Below the pieces are notes generated by a model. It had not been told where the DNA came from. It saw nothing but the letters and a program-made list of their open reading frames with translations, and ran no database searches. A stretch of 64,000 nt of DNA, from contig JAMDHS010000002.1 of NCBI GenBank assembly GCA_029717555.1, positions 496,001 through 560,000 on the forward strand. Direction: 5' to 3'. Within the stretch, counting starts at the first letter, position 1, and each line of letters begins with the position of its first letter. The stretch is from Peribolospora baueri (Eukaryota > Basidiomycota > Peribolosporomycetes > Peribolosporales > Peribolosporaceae). A program made the position numbers and the translations under genes. Positions 55,101 to 64,000 of this stretch are shown here, piece by piece.

Positions 55101-56391
55101 ATCGACAGGTTATGGTGAGTCCCTTGAGGTGCCGGCAGTGTCCACGATCCCGCTTTCCCGCCCGCTGAACGGTCCCTTTCCCACTTCCAGGCTCAACTTG
55201 CTGCACTCGTTCTCGGCTGCAATCGTGCTCATCATTGACTTGCTTCATACCAAGCCTTCGCCTGCTGTTCGTATGCAAACACGTGGCGAAATCATGGAGG
55301 CCATTTCGGCCCTCAAGCACATCGAAGCGACCAACTATACCGCCGGACAAGGCATCAAGGTCATTGAGGCTCTCCTCGTCGAGGAGGAGGCCAAGTGGAA
55401 CGATGCCAAGGACGCCGGCGAGGCCAACGTGCTAAAGCGCAAGCTCGACGCGGACAAGAAGGCGAGGAAGAAGGAGCTTTTCGAAATGTCCATCCGCGTC
55501 GCGCGCGCCATGGTCTGTCCCATCACGGCAGGCAAGAACAAAATGGCGAACGAAAAATTGTTCAATTCGAAGGATGACTGGGAGTGGAAGCGCATTGAGG
55601 TGCCGCCGGAGAAGATGGCCGAGTTCCCTACGGCCAAGCCCAGCGATACTCCAGGCAAGCCAGGCGTGATCGAACTGCATCGCGATCAGTTCCGGTTCCA
55701 GTTCCCGACGGACGGCGACAGCTTGTTCGAGACGGCGCCCAACAGCCTCGAGTTCCCTACCGATTTCAGCAGCTTTTTCACCAACAGCGTTCTCACGTCC
55801 TCGCCTTCTTCTGTCGTTTCCGGCGCCAGTCTCACGATCCCTGCGGCGCAACAGCAAAATCAAGCGCAGGCATCGCAGACAACTATGTCGTCATCGACGA
55901 CACAACAGTCCAACGGGTCTTTGCCCTCGCTTGTCCATTCCTCCTCCTGCACCTCCGCTTCTTGCAGCTCGGGCAGCTCCGACAACGCCTCACCAAAAGA
56001 CCAAGCAAGCCCCGGCTCCAGTTCGGGTGACCTGTCTGGCGACCTGGACGATTCCTTCTGGTCTTGGATTCTCGCTTCCACCGAAGGTGGCGGGTCCGCT
56101 AGGCCTTCGAACGACACCGTCTCCGCCAATGCTGCGGCCATGTCGGAACTCTTTCCCGGCATGATGGACGGCGTGGATGTGGGCGGCGCTCTTCCCGGTG
56201 CTGGTGACAGTGCCGGTGGAACGGGCGCGCTTACGGCTCCGACTGCCAGCGGCAATGGCGCCGCGGGCGTCGGGCCGACCCTGACGGGTGATTTGGTCGC
56301 TTGGGGAGCACTCGACAAGGATTTGGAAGAGTTGGTGGCCAACGCGGACGGGAATCCGCCCATGACCGTCATGCCTTCTTGGCCGGCGTAG
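52181..56391 (+). CDS. Zn(2)Cys(6) fungal transcription factor, paralogue-like to the one ending at 17767
   Basis: Six exons (52181-52375, 52461-52468, 52571-52651, 52738-54489, 54593-55114, 55191-56391) give 1252 aa. The cluster C56-x2-C59-x6-C66-x5-C72-x2-C75-x8-C84 is complete but spread over three exons. The middle one is an 8-nt micro-exon that begins with the Cys66 codon. A coiled-coil stretch follows (EEFDAIKNRLAQLESLL). The middle homology region lies at ~450-820 (SYLEV-type block replaced by YSLRVKFLCGHVVHLPTL; RVATYNAQEAGLHRLGD; WHMLVLKDWMAG; LNLLHSFSAAIVLIIDLLH). The tail is Ser/Gly/Ala-rich with SFWSWILAS near the end. A nuclear regulator of unknown targets. Layout, cluster spacing and tail motif match the other Zn(2)Cys(6) gene. 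Confidence 0.9.
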
Positions 56392-57493
56392 GCCTCCGCC
56401 CTGACCAGGTAAAACGATGTGGCCGGCGAGATCAAAGCCGTCGTCGTCCTTGATATCTTCTCTTCTTGTTACATCTGTCATCCCGATCTTCCTTTCGATC
56501 TCTGCGATATCCGTCAGCCTCTGTATATTTCGTTGAACATGCTCGATCCTCCGTCCATGGTCGTTTCTCTCTTCAGAAACCACCGGTTCGGCCGCGGTCG
56601 TGTCGTGTCGTTTCGGTCGTCGGACGATCTGTTTTCCTAGTGTTACCTCGCTCGCCCTCTGCTGCCTCTCGCGTAATCGTCCTTGGCGCCTCTTCGTCTA
56701 GTCGTCTCTCTTCGACCCCCGTCGCGTTCTCCCTCTCGCCTCGTCGCAGGTCGCGAGTTCTGTACTTAACTAGTCTATTTTACGGCAAGAAGTGAAAGGA
56801 ACCGGTTCCGTCGTCGTCCGTCTCGTGCTCTCGGCCTACAAAGTGCTCTCGGCCTACAAATGACGTAAACAGTCACTCGGCGCAGGTAGTTGAAATGGGG
56901 CGGGGTCATTCAGGAAGCGCGGTTTAGATAACACCAGCCTAGGATGGCATGAGGGAGCTGTGGCCGTAGCCTGCGAGGTGCCAATGCTTGACTGGAAAGA
57001 GAGCGGCAGGCTGCTTTGCTGTTCAGGGTCCAGCTCACCACTCAGTTCAAGGCTCCCGGCACGGCTTTGCCATGGCATTCTTTGCGCTAGTGCCTCAGCA
57101 GGTGCTCTTTCTAACACCGGCTTTTTTGCCCTGCCATCCGGTTTTGTTGTGCGGAAGAGGATGATGATGCTAAGAGTATTTGCAGATCTGCGCGGAGTAG
57201 TACTGATATAGGAGATACCCACAAAGAGGGATCAGGCTAGGAAGACACAAAGGATGGGAAGAGCAGCGGATACATGTGGGACTTGCGAAATACATGGAGA
57301 AACTGCCATGGAGAAACAGAGTTTTGGGGAAACTGCCAATTCCGTTTCCTCTAGTCACTAATCTAGAAGACCGAGATTATAATCGTTCGACTTTCGTGAA
57401 TGGTATGTATCGTCAGGACCGTCGTGGTGTTGGTGAAAATGATGCTGCGTGAACGACCGGACCCCTCGTTGACGCCCAGCCACTTGAAGTCTT
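56392..57493. other. 1.1 kb between convergent genes
   Basis: 3' flanks of the Zn(2)Cys(6) gene and the amino-acid permease. There is a direct repeat gtgctctcggcctacaaa at about 56826-56860 (two copies side by side). No coding sequence could be supported. Confidence 0.6.
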
Positions 57494-60400
57494 CTAGGCC
57501 ATGATGACCCGCACTCCAAGATCACTGAGCGAGCCACCTTTGAAGTCGGGGCCAGGACAGGACTGAGCATGGAAGGCGCGAGGAAAGAGAAGACGGATAG
57601 GATAAGAGGTGTGTTGTCATACAGCTATGAGGCTGCTAGCCGCGAGCAGAAAGAACATCACTCACCATGAACATCAGACTCTTGTGGACGTCCAACTTCC
57701 TGCTAATTGCCTCTACTATCTGGGCATTAAAGGCGCCCTCGACGAAGACGAGGTCGACCGTGATGGTCGGGAAGGCTTCATCTACTAACTTTTGGTTGCT
57801 GAAAGAAAAACAATGTCGGGGGGAAAGTGTTGACACTCGATGTGAGATGACTAGCATGCAGATTACTTCGGCCTGAACGACGCGCCTGAGCCTTTTTATG
57901 CTTTTTCTTGCCTTCAGCATTCGGGCAGACCGACGCAAGCTCTATGCCCTAGCGAATGATGTCGAATAGAACTCACCTCTCAAGTTCAGAAGGAATCTGG
58001 TTGATGTGATCGTAACAGTGTACCAATTTTACGCAAGATGTCCGCTCATTCTGTTCAGAATAAGTAACGAGTAAGACCAAGACTTATTCAGACAAATTGA
58101 AATAAGAGGATAATACCACTCCGAAGTGAAAGTGACAGAAGGCGCACCTTTCGAACATAAAGAAGAGCTTCGATGAGGTGAGAAATCTGTCGATGCGCAG
58201 AGGTGACAAACAGAACAGACGGCCTTCATGATGAGCGACTCCACCGAGGGAAAACATGCGCCCGATGCGCAAGGGGAAATAAATGGGAAGCCGCTCTCCA
58301 CCCACCTCGTCCGTCTTCGTAAAGTAGATGACGGCATGCCTCTTTTCCTTGATCATCCAGCCCCTCATCGCATTTGCCCACCCGGAACACCACCTTGCTT
58401 GCCTCAATCTCACCGGCATCTGCTCCCACAGCCACAGCACTGCCCGTCCGATGCCGATTCTTGCCCTGCATGCTAGCAAGAACGCGGCGATGACGGCCGC
58501 ATAGGCGGCATAGTACAGCAACATGCTTGGCCCTATGATGGTGTTGCCGACCAGCGCCACTACGCCCACCGTCGAGGCGGCGAAGACGGTGAGAAGGGAT
58601 GCTGGTGGTTCGGAGCGGGGGATGCGAGGGCGGAAGATCTTGAGGAGCAGGAGGGAGAGGCAGAACATGCATAGGATGCAGATGAAGGAGACGCTGAAGA
58701 CGGAGGAGAGCGTTTGGAGGTTGAACGAAGCCGTGGCGCAGCCTAGGAGACAGAGGAGGAGGAAGACGACCACGCTGAGGTACGGGGAGCCAGTGGGCAG
58801 GGTACGCAAGAAGACTAAGGGAAGGATGTGGTCCCTGAGGAAGAGCAGGTGGAATGTGTGTTGAGTTATAGTGCACCGCTTTACAGGTCTACCCGCACAA
58901 TGGATGGACAAGCGTTCCAACTTTGCTCACCTGCTCAACGCCTCCACCAGGCCAGAAAAGCTCAAGACGCCGGTCAAGATGCCACCGCAAAGCACCGCCA
59001 TTGCATCGACCACAATGACGATGCGGAGCCATCTCCCGGCCACGTCATTAGCGAGTGCGGAGAGCACATTGGCGCCGCTGAGAATGTCAGCGAGGGGAAG
59101 GTTGGCGAGGAGAAGAAGCATCAAAGGTGCATTGAGGAGGAGCACCGTGATGTGCAGGTTTCGGAGGGCTTTAGGGAAGGCTCCTGGTCGGACGTTGGAT
59201 ACGTAAGAAGGTGCGCACTCGAATCCTGGTGGAGTCAAAGAACAGTATGAATAAGGCGGGGCACCGTAAACTTGCTGTTCATAACCGCCATTGCGAAGGC
59301 CCACGTCCTCCTCTCCAAGATGACGGCAAGAGGGCCACTACTCACCCGTAAGCCCGACAAAGCCTATACACACCCCTTGAAAAATGGCATTGCAGACTCC
59401 ACGAGCATCTACATGTGATACGGTCTCGTTCCAGTTCGAGGCGAGAACGGCATTCCCCGTGCGCGCCCAGCCGACGATAGAGGCTATCGCCAGGGCGGAC
59501 ATTGTGGTGAGCTGCGCCGTGGAGACCGGAAGGCGGTGAGGAGGGGTGGGTAAGGGCGCCATACATTTGAGTGAGCGGACGTCCTCGAGGCGCTCTGTTG
59601 ACAGAGAAGAAACAACCTGGGGCGCTCACGTGAAAAGCACACATGCCGAACGCTACTCCGCTGCTATCTCTCATCCCGCTTAACGTCAGGCACACGAACA
59701 CAACCAGAAGGCCAACTGTGACGACCCAATGTCCAAATGGCATGTGGACAACTTCGCCGGCCAAATACGCTGAGGCGGTACTTGCACTAACGCAAGCGGT
59801 GGCCACGCCGTCGAGCAGAGTAAGTGCGGCGCCGACAACAGCGAGCGTTTTGGACGAGTAGGCGTTAGATAGAAAGCCATACGAAGCCGAATTGAGGGAA
59901 AGGGCCGAAGTCAATTCGACGAGGACAGGGCGAAAGGGTCCTAGAAGGAGGGTAGAGACTAGGAGAGAGATGGGCGAGAGAGCGCCGGCCAGGACGGAGA
60001 CTGCAGGAAAAGCATCTGGTGTACAACATGATAAAGTAAGATCACTCATTGGCGAAGAGTAAACCGAACAGCCAAAACCCACTCACAGAAAATGCTGCCT
60101 GTGACCGCATTCCCGGCAATAGCCGTCCCTCTCCACTGCCCGAGCAAGTCCTTCACTCTCTGAGCGTCCAACGTCGACTGCGCTTCGGCCAAATCAACCG
60201 GAGTGAGATCGAGGTAATGCATGCTTCCCCATCCAGCAAACAGCCAATCGTCCTCAGGCCTCCTCCCACTGGAGCCCTCCTCGCCCAGCTTGAGATTCCA
60301 CCTTCCATCGTCCTCCGTCTCAGGCGGGCCATCTCCTTCCTCCAGCACCTCGTCCAAAGCAATGCCTACTCCCCTCCTAACAGGAGGAGGTCTGCGTTTT

Positions 60401-60765
60401 CTCTGCCTTCGAATGATTGTCGCGAACTGACTCTCGGCGAAGCTGGGCGGGTAAAGGGAAGAGTTTTCCTCTCCATCCTTACCGTTGGAGGAGCCCAGGT
60501 CTTCCCCGGCGGTAGCGGAGTTTGAGATGCGATCATGGTCGCGAGAGAGAGACATAGTAGCACCTACGCCGATGATGCTGGCAAGAGAGGTAACATGGTG
60601 CCCGACATTCGTTTCTTTGGAACTGGAAGGACGGGTTGTCGAGTCGATTTGGTCATTGGAGTGAGCGCGACGCCGATAGCGGAGAGGAGAGGGAGGCGAA
60701 GGCGAAGAGATAGCGCCAAGATGACGGGCGTCGGACCTTCCTTGGAGGGGGCGGTTGTGCGACAT
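57494..60765 (-). CDS. APC-superfamily amino-acid permease with C-terminal soluble tail
   Basis: Nine exons (60765-60087, 60015-59630, 59511-59346, 59225-58931, 58834-58306, 58186-58148, 58050-57977, 57798-57666, 57562-57494) give 789 aa. A ~225-residue polar cytosolic N-terminus precedes TM1 (TAIAGNAVTGSIFYAFPAV), and about 12 hydrophobic helices follow to ~residue 640 (PVLVELTSALSLNSASYGFL; ASTASAYLAGEV; LSGMRDSSGVAFGMCAF). This matches the APC amino-acid/polyamine fold. The last ~130 residues form a conserved soluble domain (VIYFTKTDE, IEALLYVRKNERTSCVKLVH, KLVDEAFPTITVDLVFVEG, AQIVEAISRKL, SCPGPDFKGG) encoded by four short exons. Substrate cannot be told. Plasma or vacuolar membrane. Head-to-head with the DUF4045-like gene. 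Confidence 0.9.
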
Positions 60766-61110
60766 GAACTCGCTAGCGAAGGGAGCCTCAGGGAGCAAGT
60801 GCCGCGGAGAGAACGTCGAGGAGGAGCGTACATTGAGACTGAGGCGAACGATCTCGTCGCGAAGTTGATTCGCGTTGAGGGACCTTTACACGTGACGCCA
60901 CGTGCGATAAACGCCGATGAGGGATCTCCTAGGCTGGGGAATGATGAGAACAGTCCCTCCACCTGAGCGCATAGTCGTACCTCATCTTTCCTCGCATAAC
61001 AATAACTAGGGCAGCGCTGATCAGGGAGAAGATCAGCGTGCTCGCCTAGGCAGCAGAAATTCAAGCTCCTTGCCTCTACGCTACTTTTGCGACCGGACGA
61101 CCACACGACC
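60766..61110. promoter_or_regulatory. Compact bidirectional promoter
   Basis: Only 345 bases separate the permease ATG (minus) from the next ATG (plus). CCACGTG-type core sequence (gacgccacgtgcg) lies near 60894-60905, a possible bHLH site. No coding sequence is supported. Confidence 0.5.
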
Positions 61111-64000
61111 ATGATCGGTGAGCAAGCAAGCCGGCACGGGATCGCTGCACCCGAGTGCTTCTCAATATCACTGACGGATGTCCACGAATTTCACTCGCTC
61201 TGCCCAGACGAACAGGAGGCTAGACAGAACAACGGTGGACTTGAGGAACAGATCCTTCGGAGCAGGAGGGAGAGGGAGATTAGGAGGTCGCGGAGAGCAA
61301 GTGGTCAAAGTACCCCCGGAGGTGAGCTGAGTATCTGGAGTGAACCACACCAGCGCCAGCCAGCTCAGCTAGCGGGATTCCAAGTTCATCTTAATTTGTT
61401 TCCCCTTTCTTCCGGTTCTCTTGCGTTTTATTTACATTCCCGCCCGTCGACAGTCTCCCCCCTTGCCTCTCCCAACGTATCCACGTTCGACGCCGGAGAT
61501 GCTGGTGGAGCCGCCGCTTCGCGCGAAGACGCCCTCCGCAAGCTGACGTCCTCCGCTACGACAACGACATCCTCATTGCCCATGGCACGACTATCTACTT
61601 CGCATGTCGAAGACAGTCCACCCACAGAACTTACCAACGCGGTTCTTCCGCCGACAAGCGTTGCTCCAGCTCCGCGCAGCACGTCTCCTACAAAAGGCGT
61701 AGGAGCATCTAGACGCTTCCCGCAGCCATCCTACTTGTCCTCCACAAAGCCAAACGCCGTGACCTCAACGGGCACTCAACCCATGTCGCTTGCCTCCTTC
61801 ATGGGAAGCCGCTTGACGCAGCAGCCTCTACACAAGCCCTCCGGAGGCTCTGGTTCGGGCCGAGAGACGGATCAAGATCTCCTTGCTGCCCACCTCGGTG
61901 TCTCCAAGGACCAGCTTGGCAGGGTCAGTACCAGCCCGCAGAAAGGGGGAGCCACCAGCCTCGCAGCTTTCATGACTGGCAGGGGCGCCGGGGCCGGCGG
62001 CCCACGATTGACCAAGCCCACTGCAACCGAGGCTGCGCCTAGTCTTGGTTTTACTTCCAGCGGCTTTCCTAGGCCAAGCAGCGTTCGATCCTCTGCCGGC
62101 GATGGTCTTCCTGGGATAGGAATGGGATCGGGAAGGATGTCGGCAGAAAGTCGCTCATCGGCTCCGGAGACGATCATGCAGACTATCAAACCTACGCTCG
62201 CCCAGCGTGGTATCCCCTCAGCGGCTAGTTCACAGGCGGATAGCAAGTTTGAGCCCGAGCCAAAATATGAGAGGACCTCGTCGCCCATGTCTCCGAGTCC
62301 TGAAAAAGCGTCCTCACTAGCTCTGGCGCCGAACCACCCGACGACTGCGCCTTCTTCTACGGAGACAGCTCGGCCAGCGTCCCCTTCCAAGGAGCCACGG
62401 GCCGTCTCTACGGCAGCAGTCGCGCCTAGATCAACTTCTGCTCACACATCCGCCTCCACCATTACGCCTACGAATGGTGCTACTCTCCTTCGCCGTCCAA
62501 CGCACCCAAGCTCCTCATCCGCCAAACCACCCCCTTCCTCGTATGCCGGCCTCCCGAAGACCAACCCTTCACCGGCCTTCGCGCCCAAATCCACGGACAA
62601 GCATCCCCGACCGAGCATCACGCGCTTGCAAGGACGGAAGATGGTTGGGCAACGGATCAAGGAGAATGAGGAGAGGGATGCGGCTGCTGCCGGATCAGGG
62701 ACTGGAGCTAAGACTGTAAGCGGAGGGGAAGATACAGGAGGTGGAGGAGCGTCGAAGAGGGTTAACGTTTTGGATCGGTGGTCTGTCGATGCGCCCATCG
62801 TCGCCACCACTACGCTCGCTTCATCCGAACCTGTCGCGATCCCGAAAAAATCTGCTTCAGTGCCCACACCTGTCGATAGTAGCTCGGGACACAGCCCTGG
62901 TCCCGTACCGCCTATACCCGACTCGCTCGCCTCTTCTACCCCTACGCTCTCATCGTCCAGCAAGGATGCTACTGCGCCCGTCTCCACACCTCGCTTCGTC
63001 AGCCCTGCTTCCACTTCACCCGTCAAGCACGGAGCCTTCGCAAGCGGCGTGGCTCTCCCAGCTATGGGTGGTGGTGGGCGTTCTTGGGAGAAGAAGTCCA
63101 CATCCGTTTCCTCGGCTCTTCCCTCGGCTTCTGCTGATGACGAGGACAGTGCGCCCATGGCTGCGTTCCAGAGGCTCCCAGGATTGGGAGGACCAAACTC
63201 TCCGTTCGCGACTAGGTCAGATGGTGCTCCTGGACGTCTCTCTGGTCTAATGAGGCCTTCAGGCAAGCGAGCGGAGGAAGGTTTCGGGACCACGGAGAAG
63301 GACAAGGAAGGAGCCCCACTGAGCCATGTAAGTGTCTGTTAGACTATCACCAGGCGCGGCGGGTCACTCCTTGCTTGTCTTACTGGCCTTCTAGTCGGGC
63401 TAGCAAGCTGAACGAGGATGTGCATGGCTTCCTTTGCTCACAGCTGACGAAGAACCGTGCACGAGGCCCACAACGCTCTAAGCCGCGCACCACTGCCACA
63501 GCCGCCGTCACTGGGAGCTCGTCAGGTCGACTGCAGCCTGATTCGAGATCCACCCCAGCGACGGCAGCGGCTAGGACGGCGACCGCCGCGTCAGTGTGCG
63601 CTCCGGAGGCCAGCACCGTCTCCACGTCCTACCGTTCTCCTAACCCCATTCCGATAACCCTTCCTCCGACAGTCAGCACGCTCCTCAACTCTGTGCACGA
63701 CACAGTCCGCGACATCCAGCCGTCGTCGAGGTACGAGTCGGTCGATAGGCCAACTGTCATGGAAGTCGAGCGAAACTTGAAGAACGCGGAAGAAGTGGTA
63801 GCGAAGGAGAGGGAGAAGATGCAGAGTGCCGCTAGACAGACGGTGGGTACGGAGGAGAAAAATCCGTGGGCGAGCGCCAAGATGACCACAGGCACCGGAC
63901 TTGAAAAGGAGACGGTGGTCTCGTCGACCGTTCCGATTCGCTCGGCCATGTCCTCGTGGAACAGCCCCTCCCACTTTTCAGCTGTGGACCCCGAGGCTCA
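61111..64000 (+). CDS. DUF4045-like (fungal gelsolin/villin-type N-region) protein, 3' end outside window
   Basis: Proposed exons 61111-61117, 61208-61321, 61454-63327 and 63444 to the window end, 852 codons in view and still open. The sequence is almost wholly disordered, Ser/Pro/Thr-rich, with conserved islands: LEEQILRSRREREIRRSRR, repeated MSLASFMGSRL and SLAAFMTGRG motifs, ITRLQGRKMVGQRIKENEER, RVNVLDRWSVDAP, LSHLTKNRARGPQRSKPR, and a helical VMEVERNLKNAEEVVAKERE. These islands, especially TKNRARGPQR, resemble the DUF4045 region that precedes gelsolin repeats in fungal actin-regulating proteins. The gelsolin part would lie past 64000. The first two introns (90 and 132 nt) are in frame and could be retained. 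Confidence 0.65.

Overview
The window is nuclear DNA from a fungus, most likely a GC-rich basidiomycete of yeast or smut/red-yeast type. Short introns (about 50-200 nt) with GTGAGT/GTGAGC donors interrupt almost every gene. Codons favour G/C at third positions. The gene set includes fungal Zn(2)Cys(6) regulators, a PMP3 proteolipid, a fungal-type sulfite reductase alpha subunit and a DUF4045-like protein. The clade is inferred from these traits, not tested. I see 18 well-supported protein genes, two of them cut by the window edges, and one doubtful small ORF. I found no rRNA, tRNA, CRISPR array, retroelement or virus-like element. Gene models were spliced by hand from reading frame, donor/acceptor sequence and family conservation.

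Left part (1-12023): four minus-strand genes followed by one plus-strand gene. They are a Ser-rich single-pass membrane protein (cut at base 1), a WKF-domain nucleolar-type protein, a low-complexity protein with a long Lys-Glu tract, and an aldo/keto reductase. The reductase is divergent to a D-2-hydroxyacid dehydrogenase, and the two share about 1.06 kb of upstream DNA.

Middle part (12024-43260): after a poorly understood 2.2 kb stretch come a forkhead-like factor and a large Zn(2)Cys(6) transcription factor (both minus), then Golgi GDPase GDA1 and PMP3 (plus). These are followed by proteasome ubiquitin receptor RPN13 (minus), a DUF427 protein (plus), flap endonuclease FEN1/RAD27 (minus), a likely RPA-interacting-protein homologue divergent to FEN1 (plus), and a CENP-B-type helix-turn-helix protein (minus).

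Right part (43261-64000): a 4.7 kb microsatellite-rich gene-free stretch leads to MET10, an unusual intron-free 1156-codon gene. A second Zn(2)Cys(6) factor with the same architecture as the first follows (plus). Then come an APC-superfamily amino-acid permease with a conserved C-terminal soluble tail (minus) and, divergently, a DUF4045/gelsolin-like protein cut at the right edge.

The genes are mostly housekeeping (replication, proteasome, sulfur assimilation, Golgi glycosylation, membrane) mixed with regulators. There is no operon logic, but several head-to-head pairs could share promoters. I see no clear novel defence or mobile system. The points most worth a second look are micro-exons, the split Zn-finger codons, a tandem array of splice-donor-like units, the permease tail domain and a few orphan ORFs.
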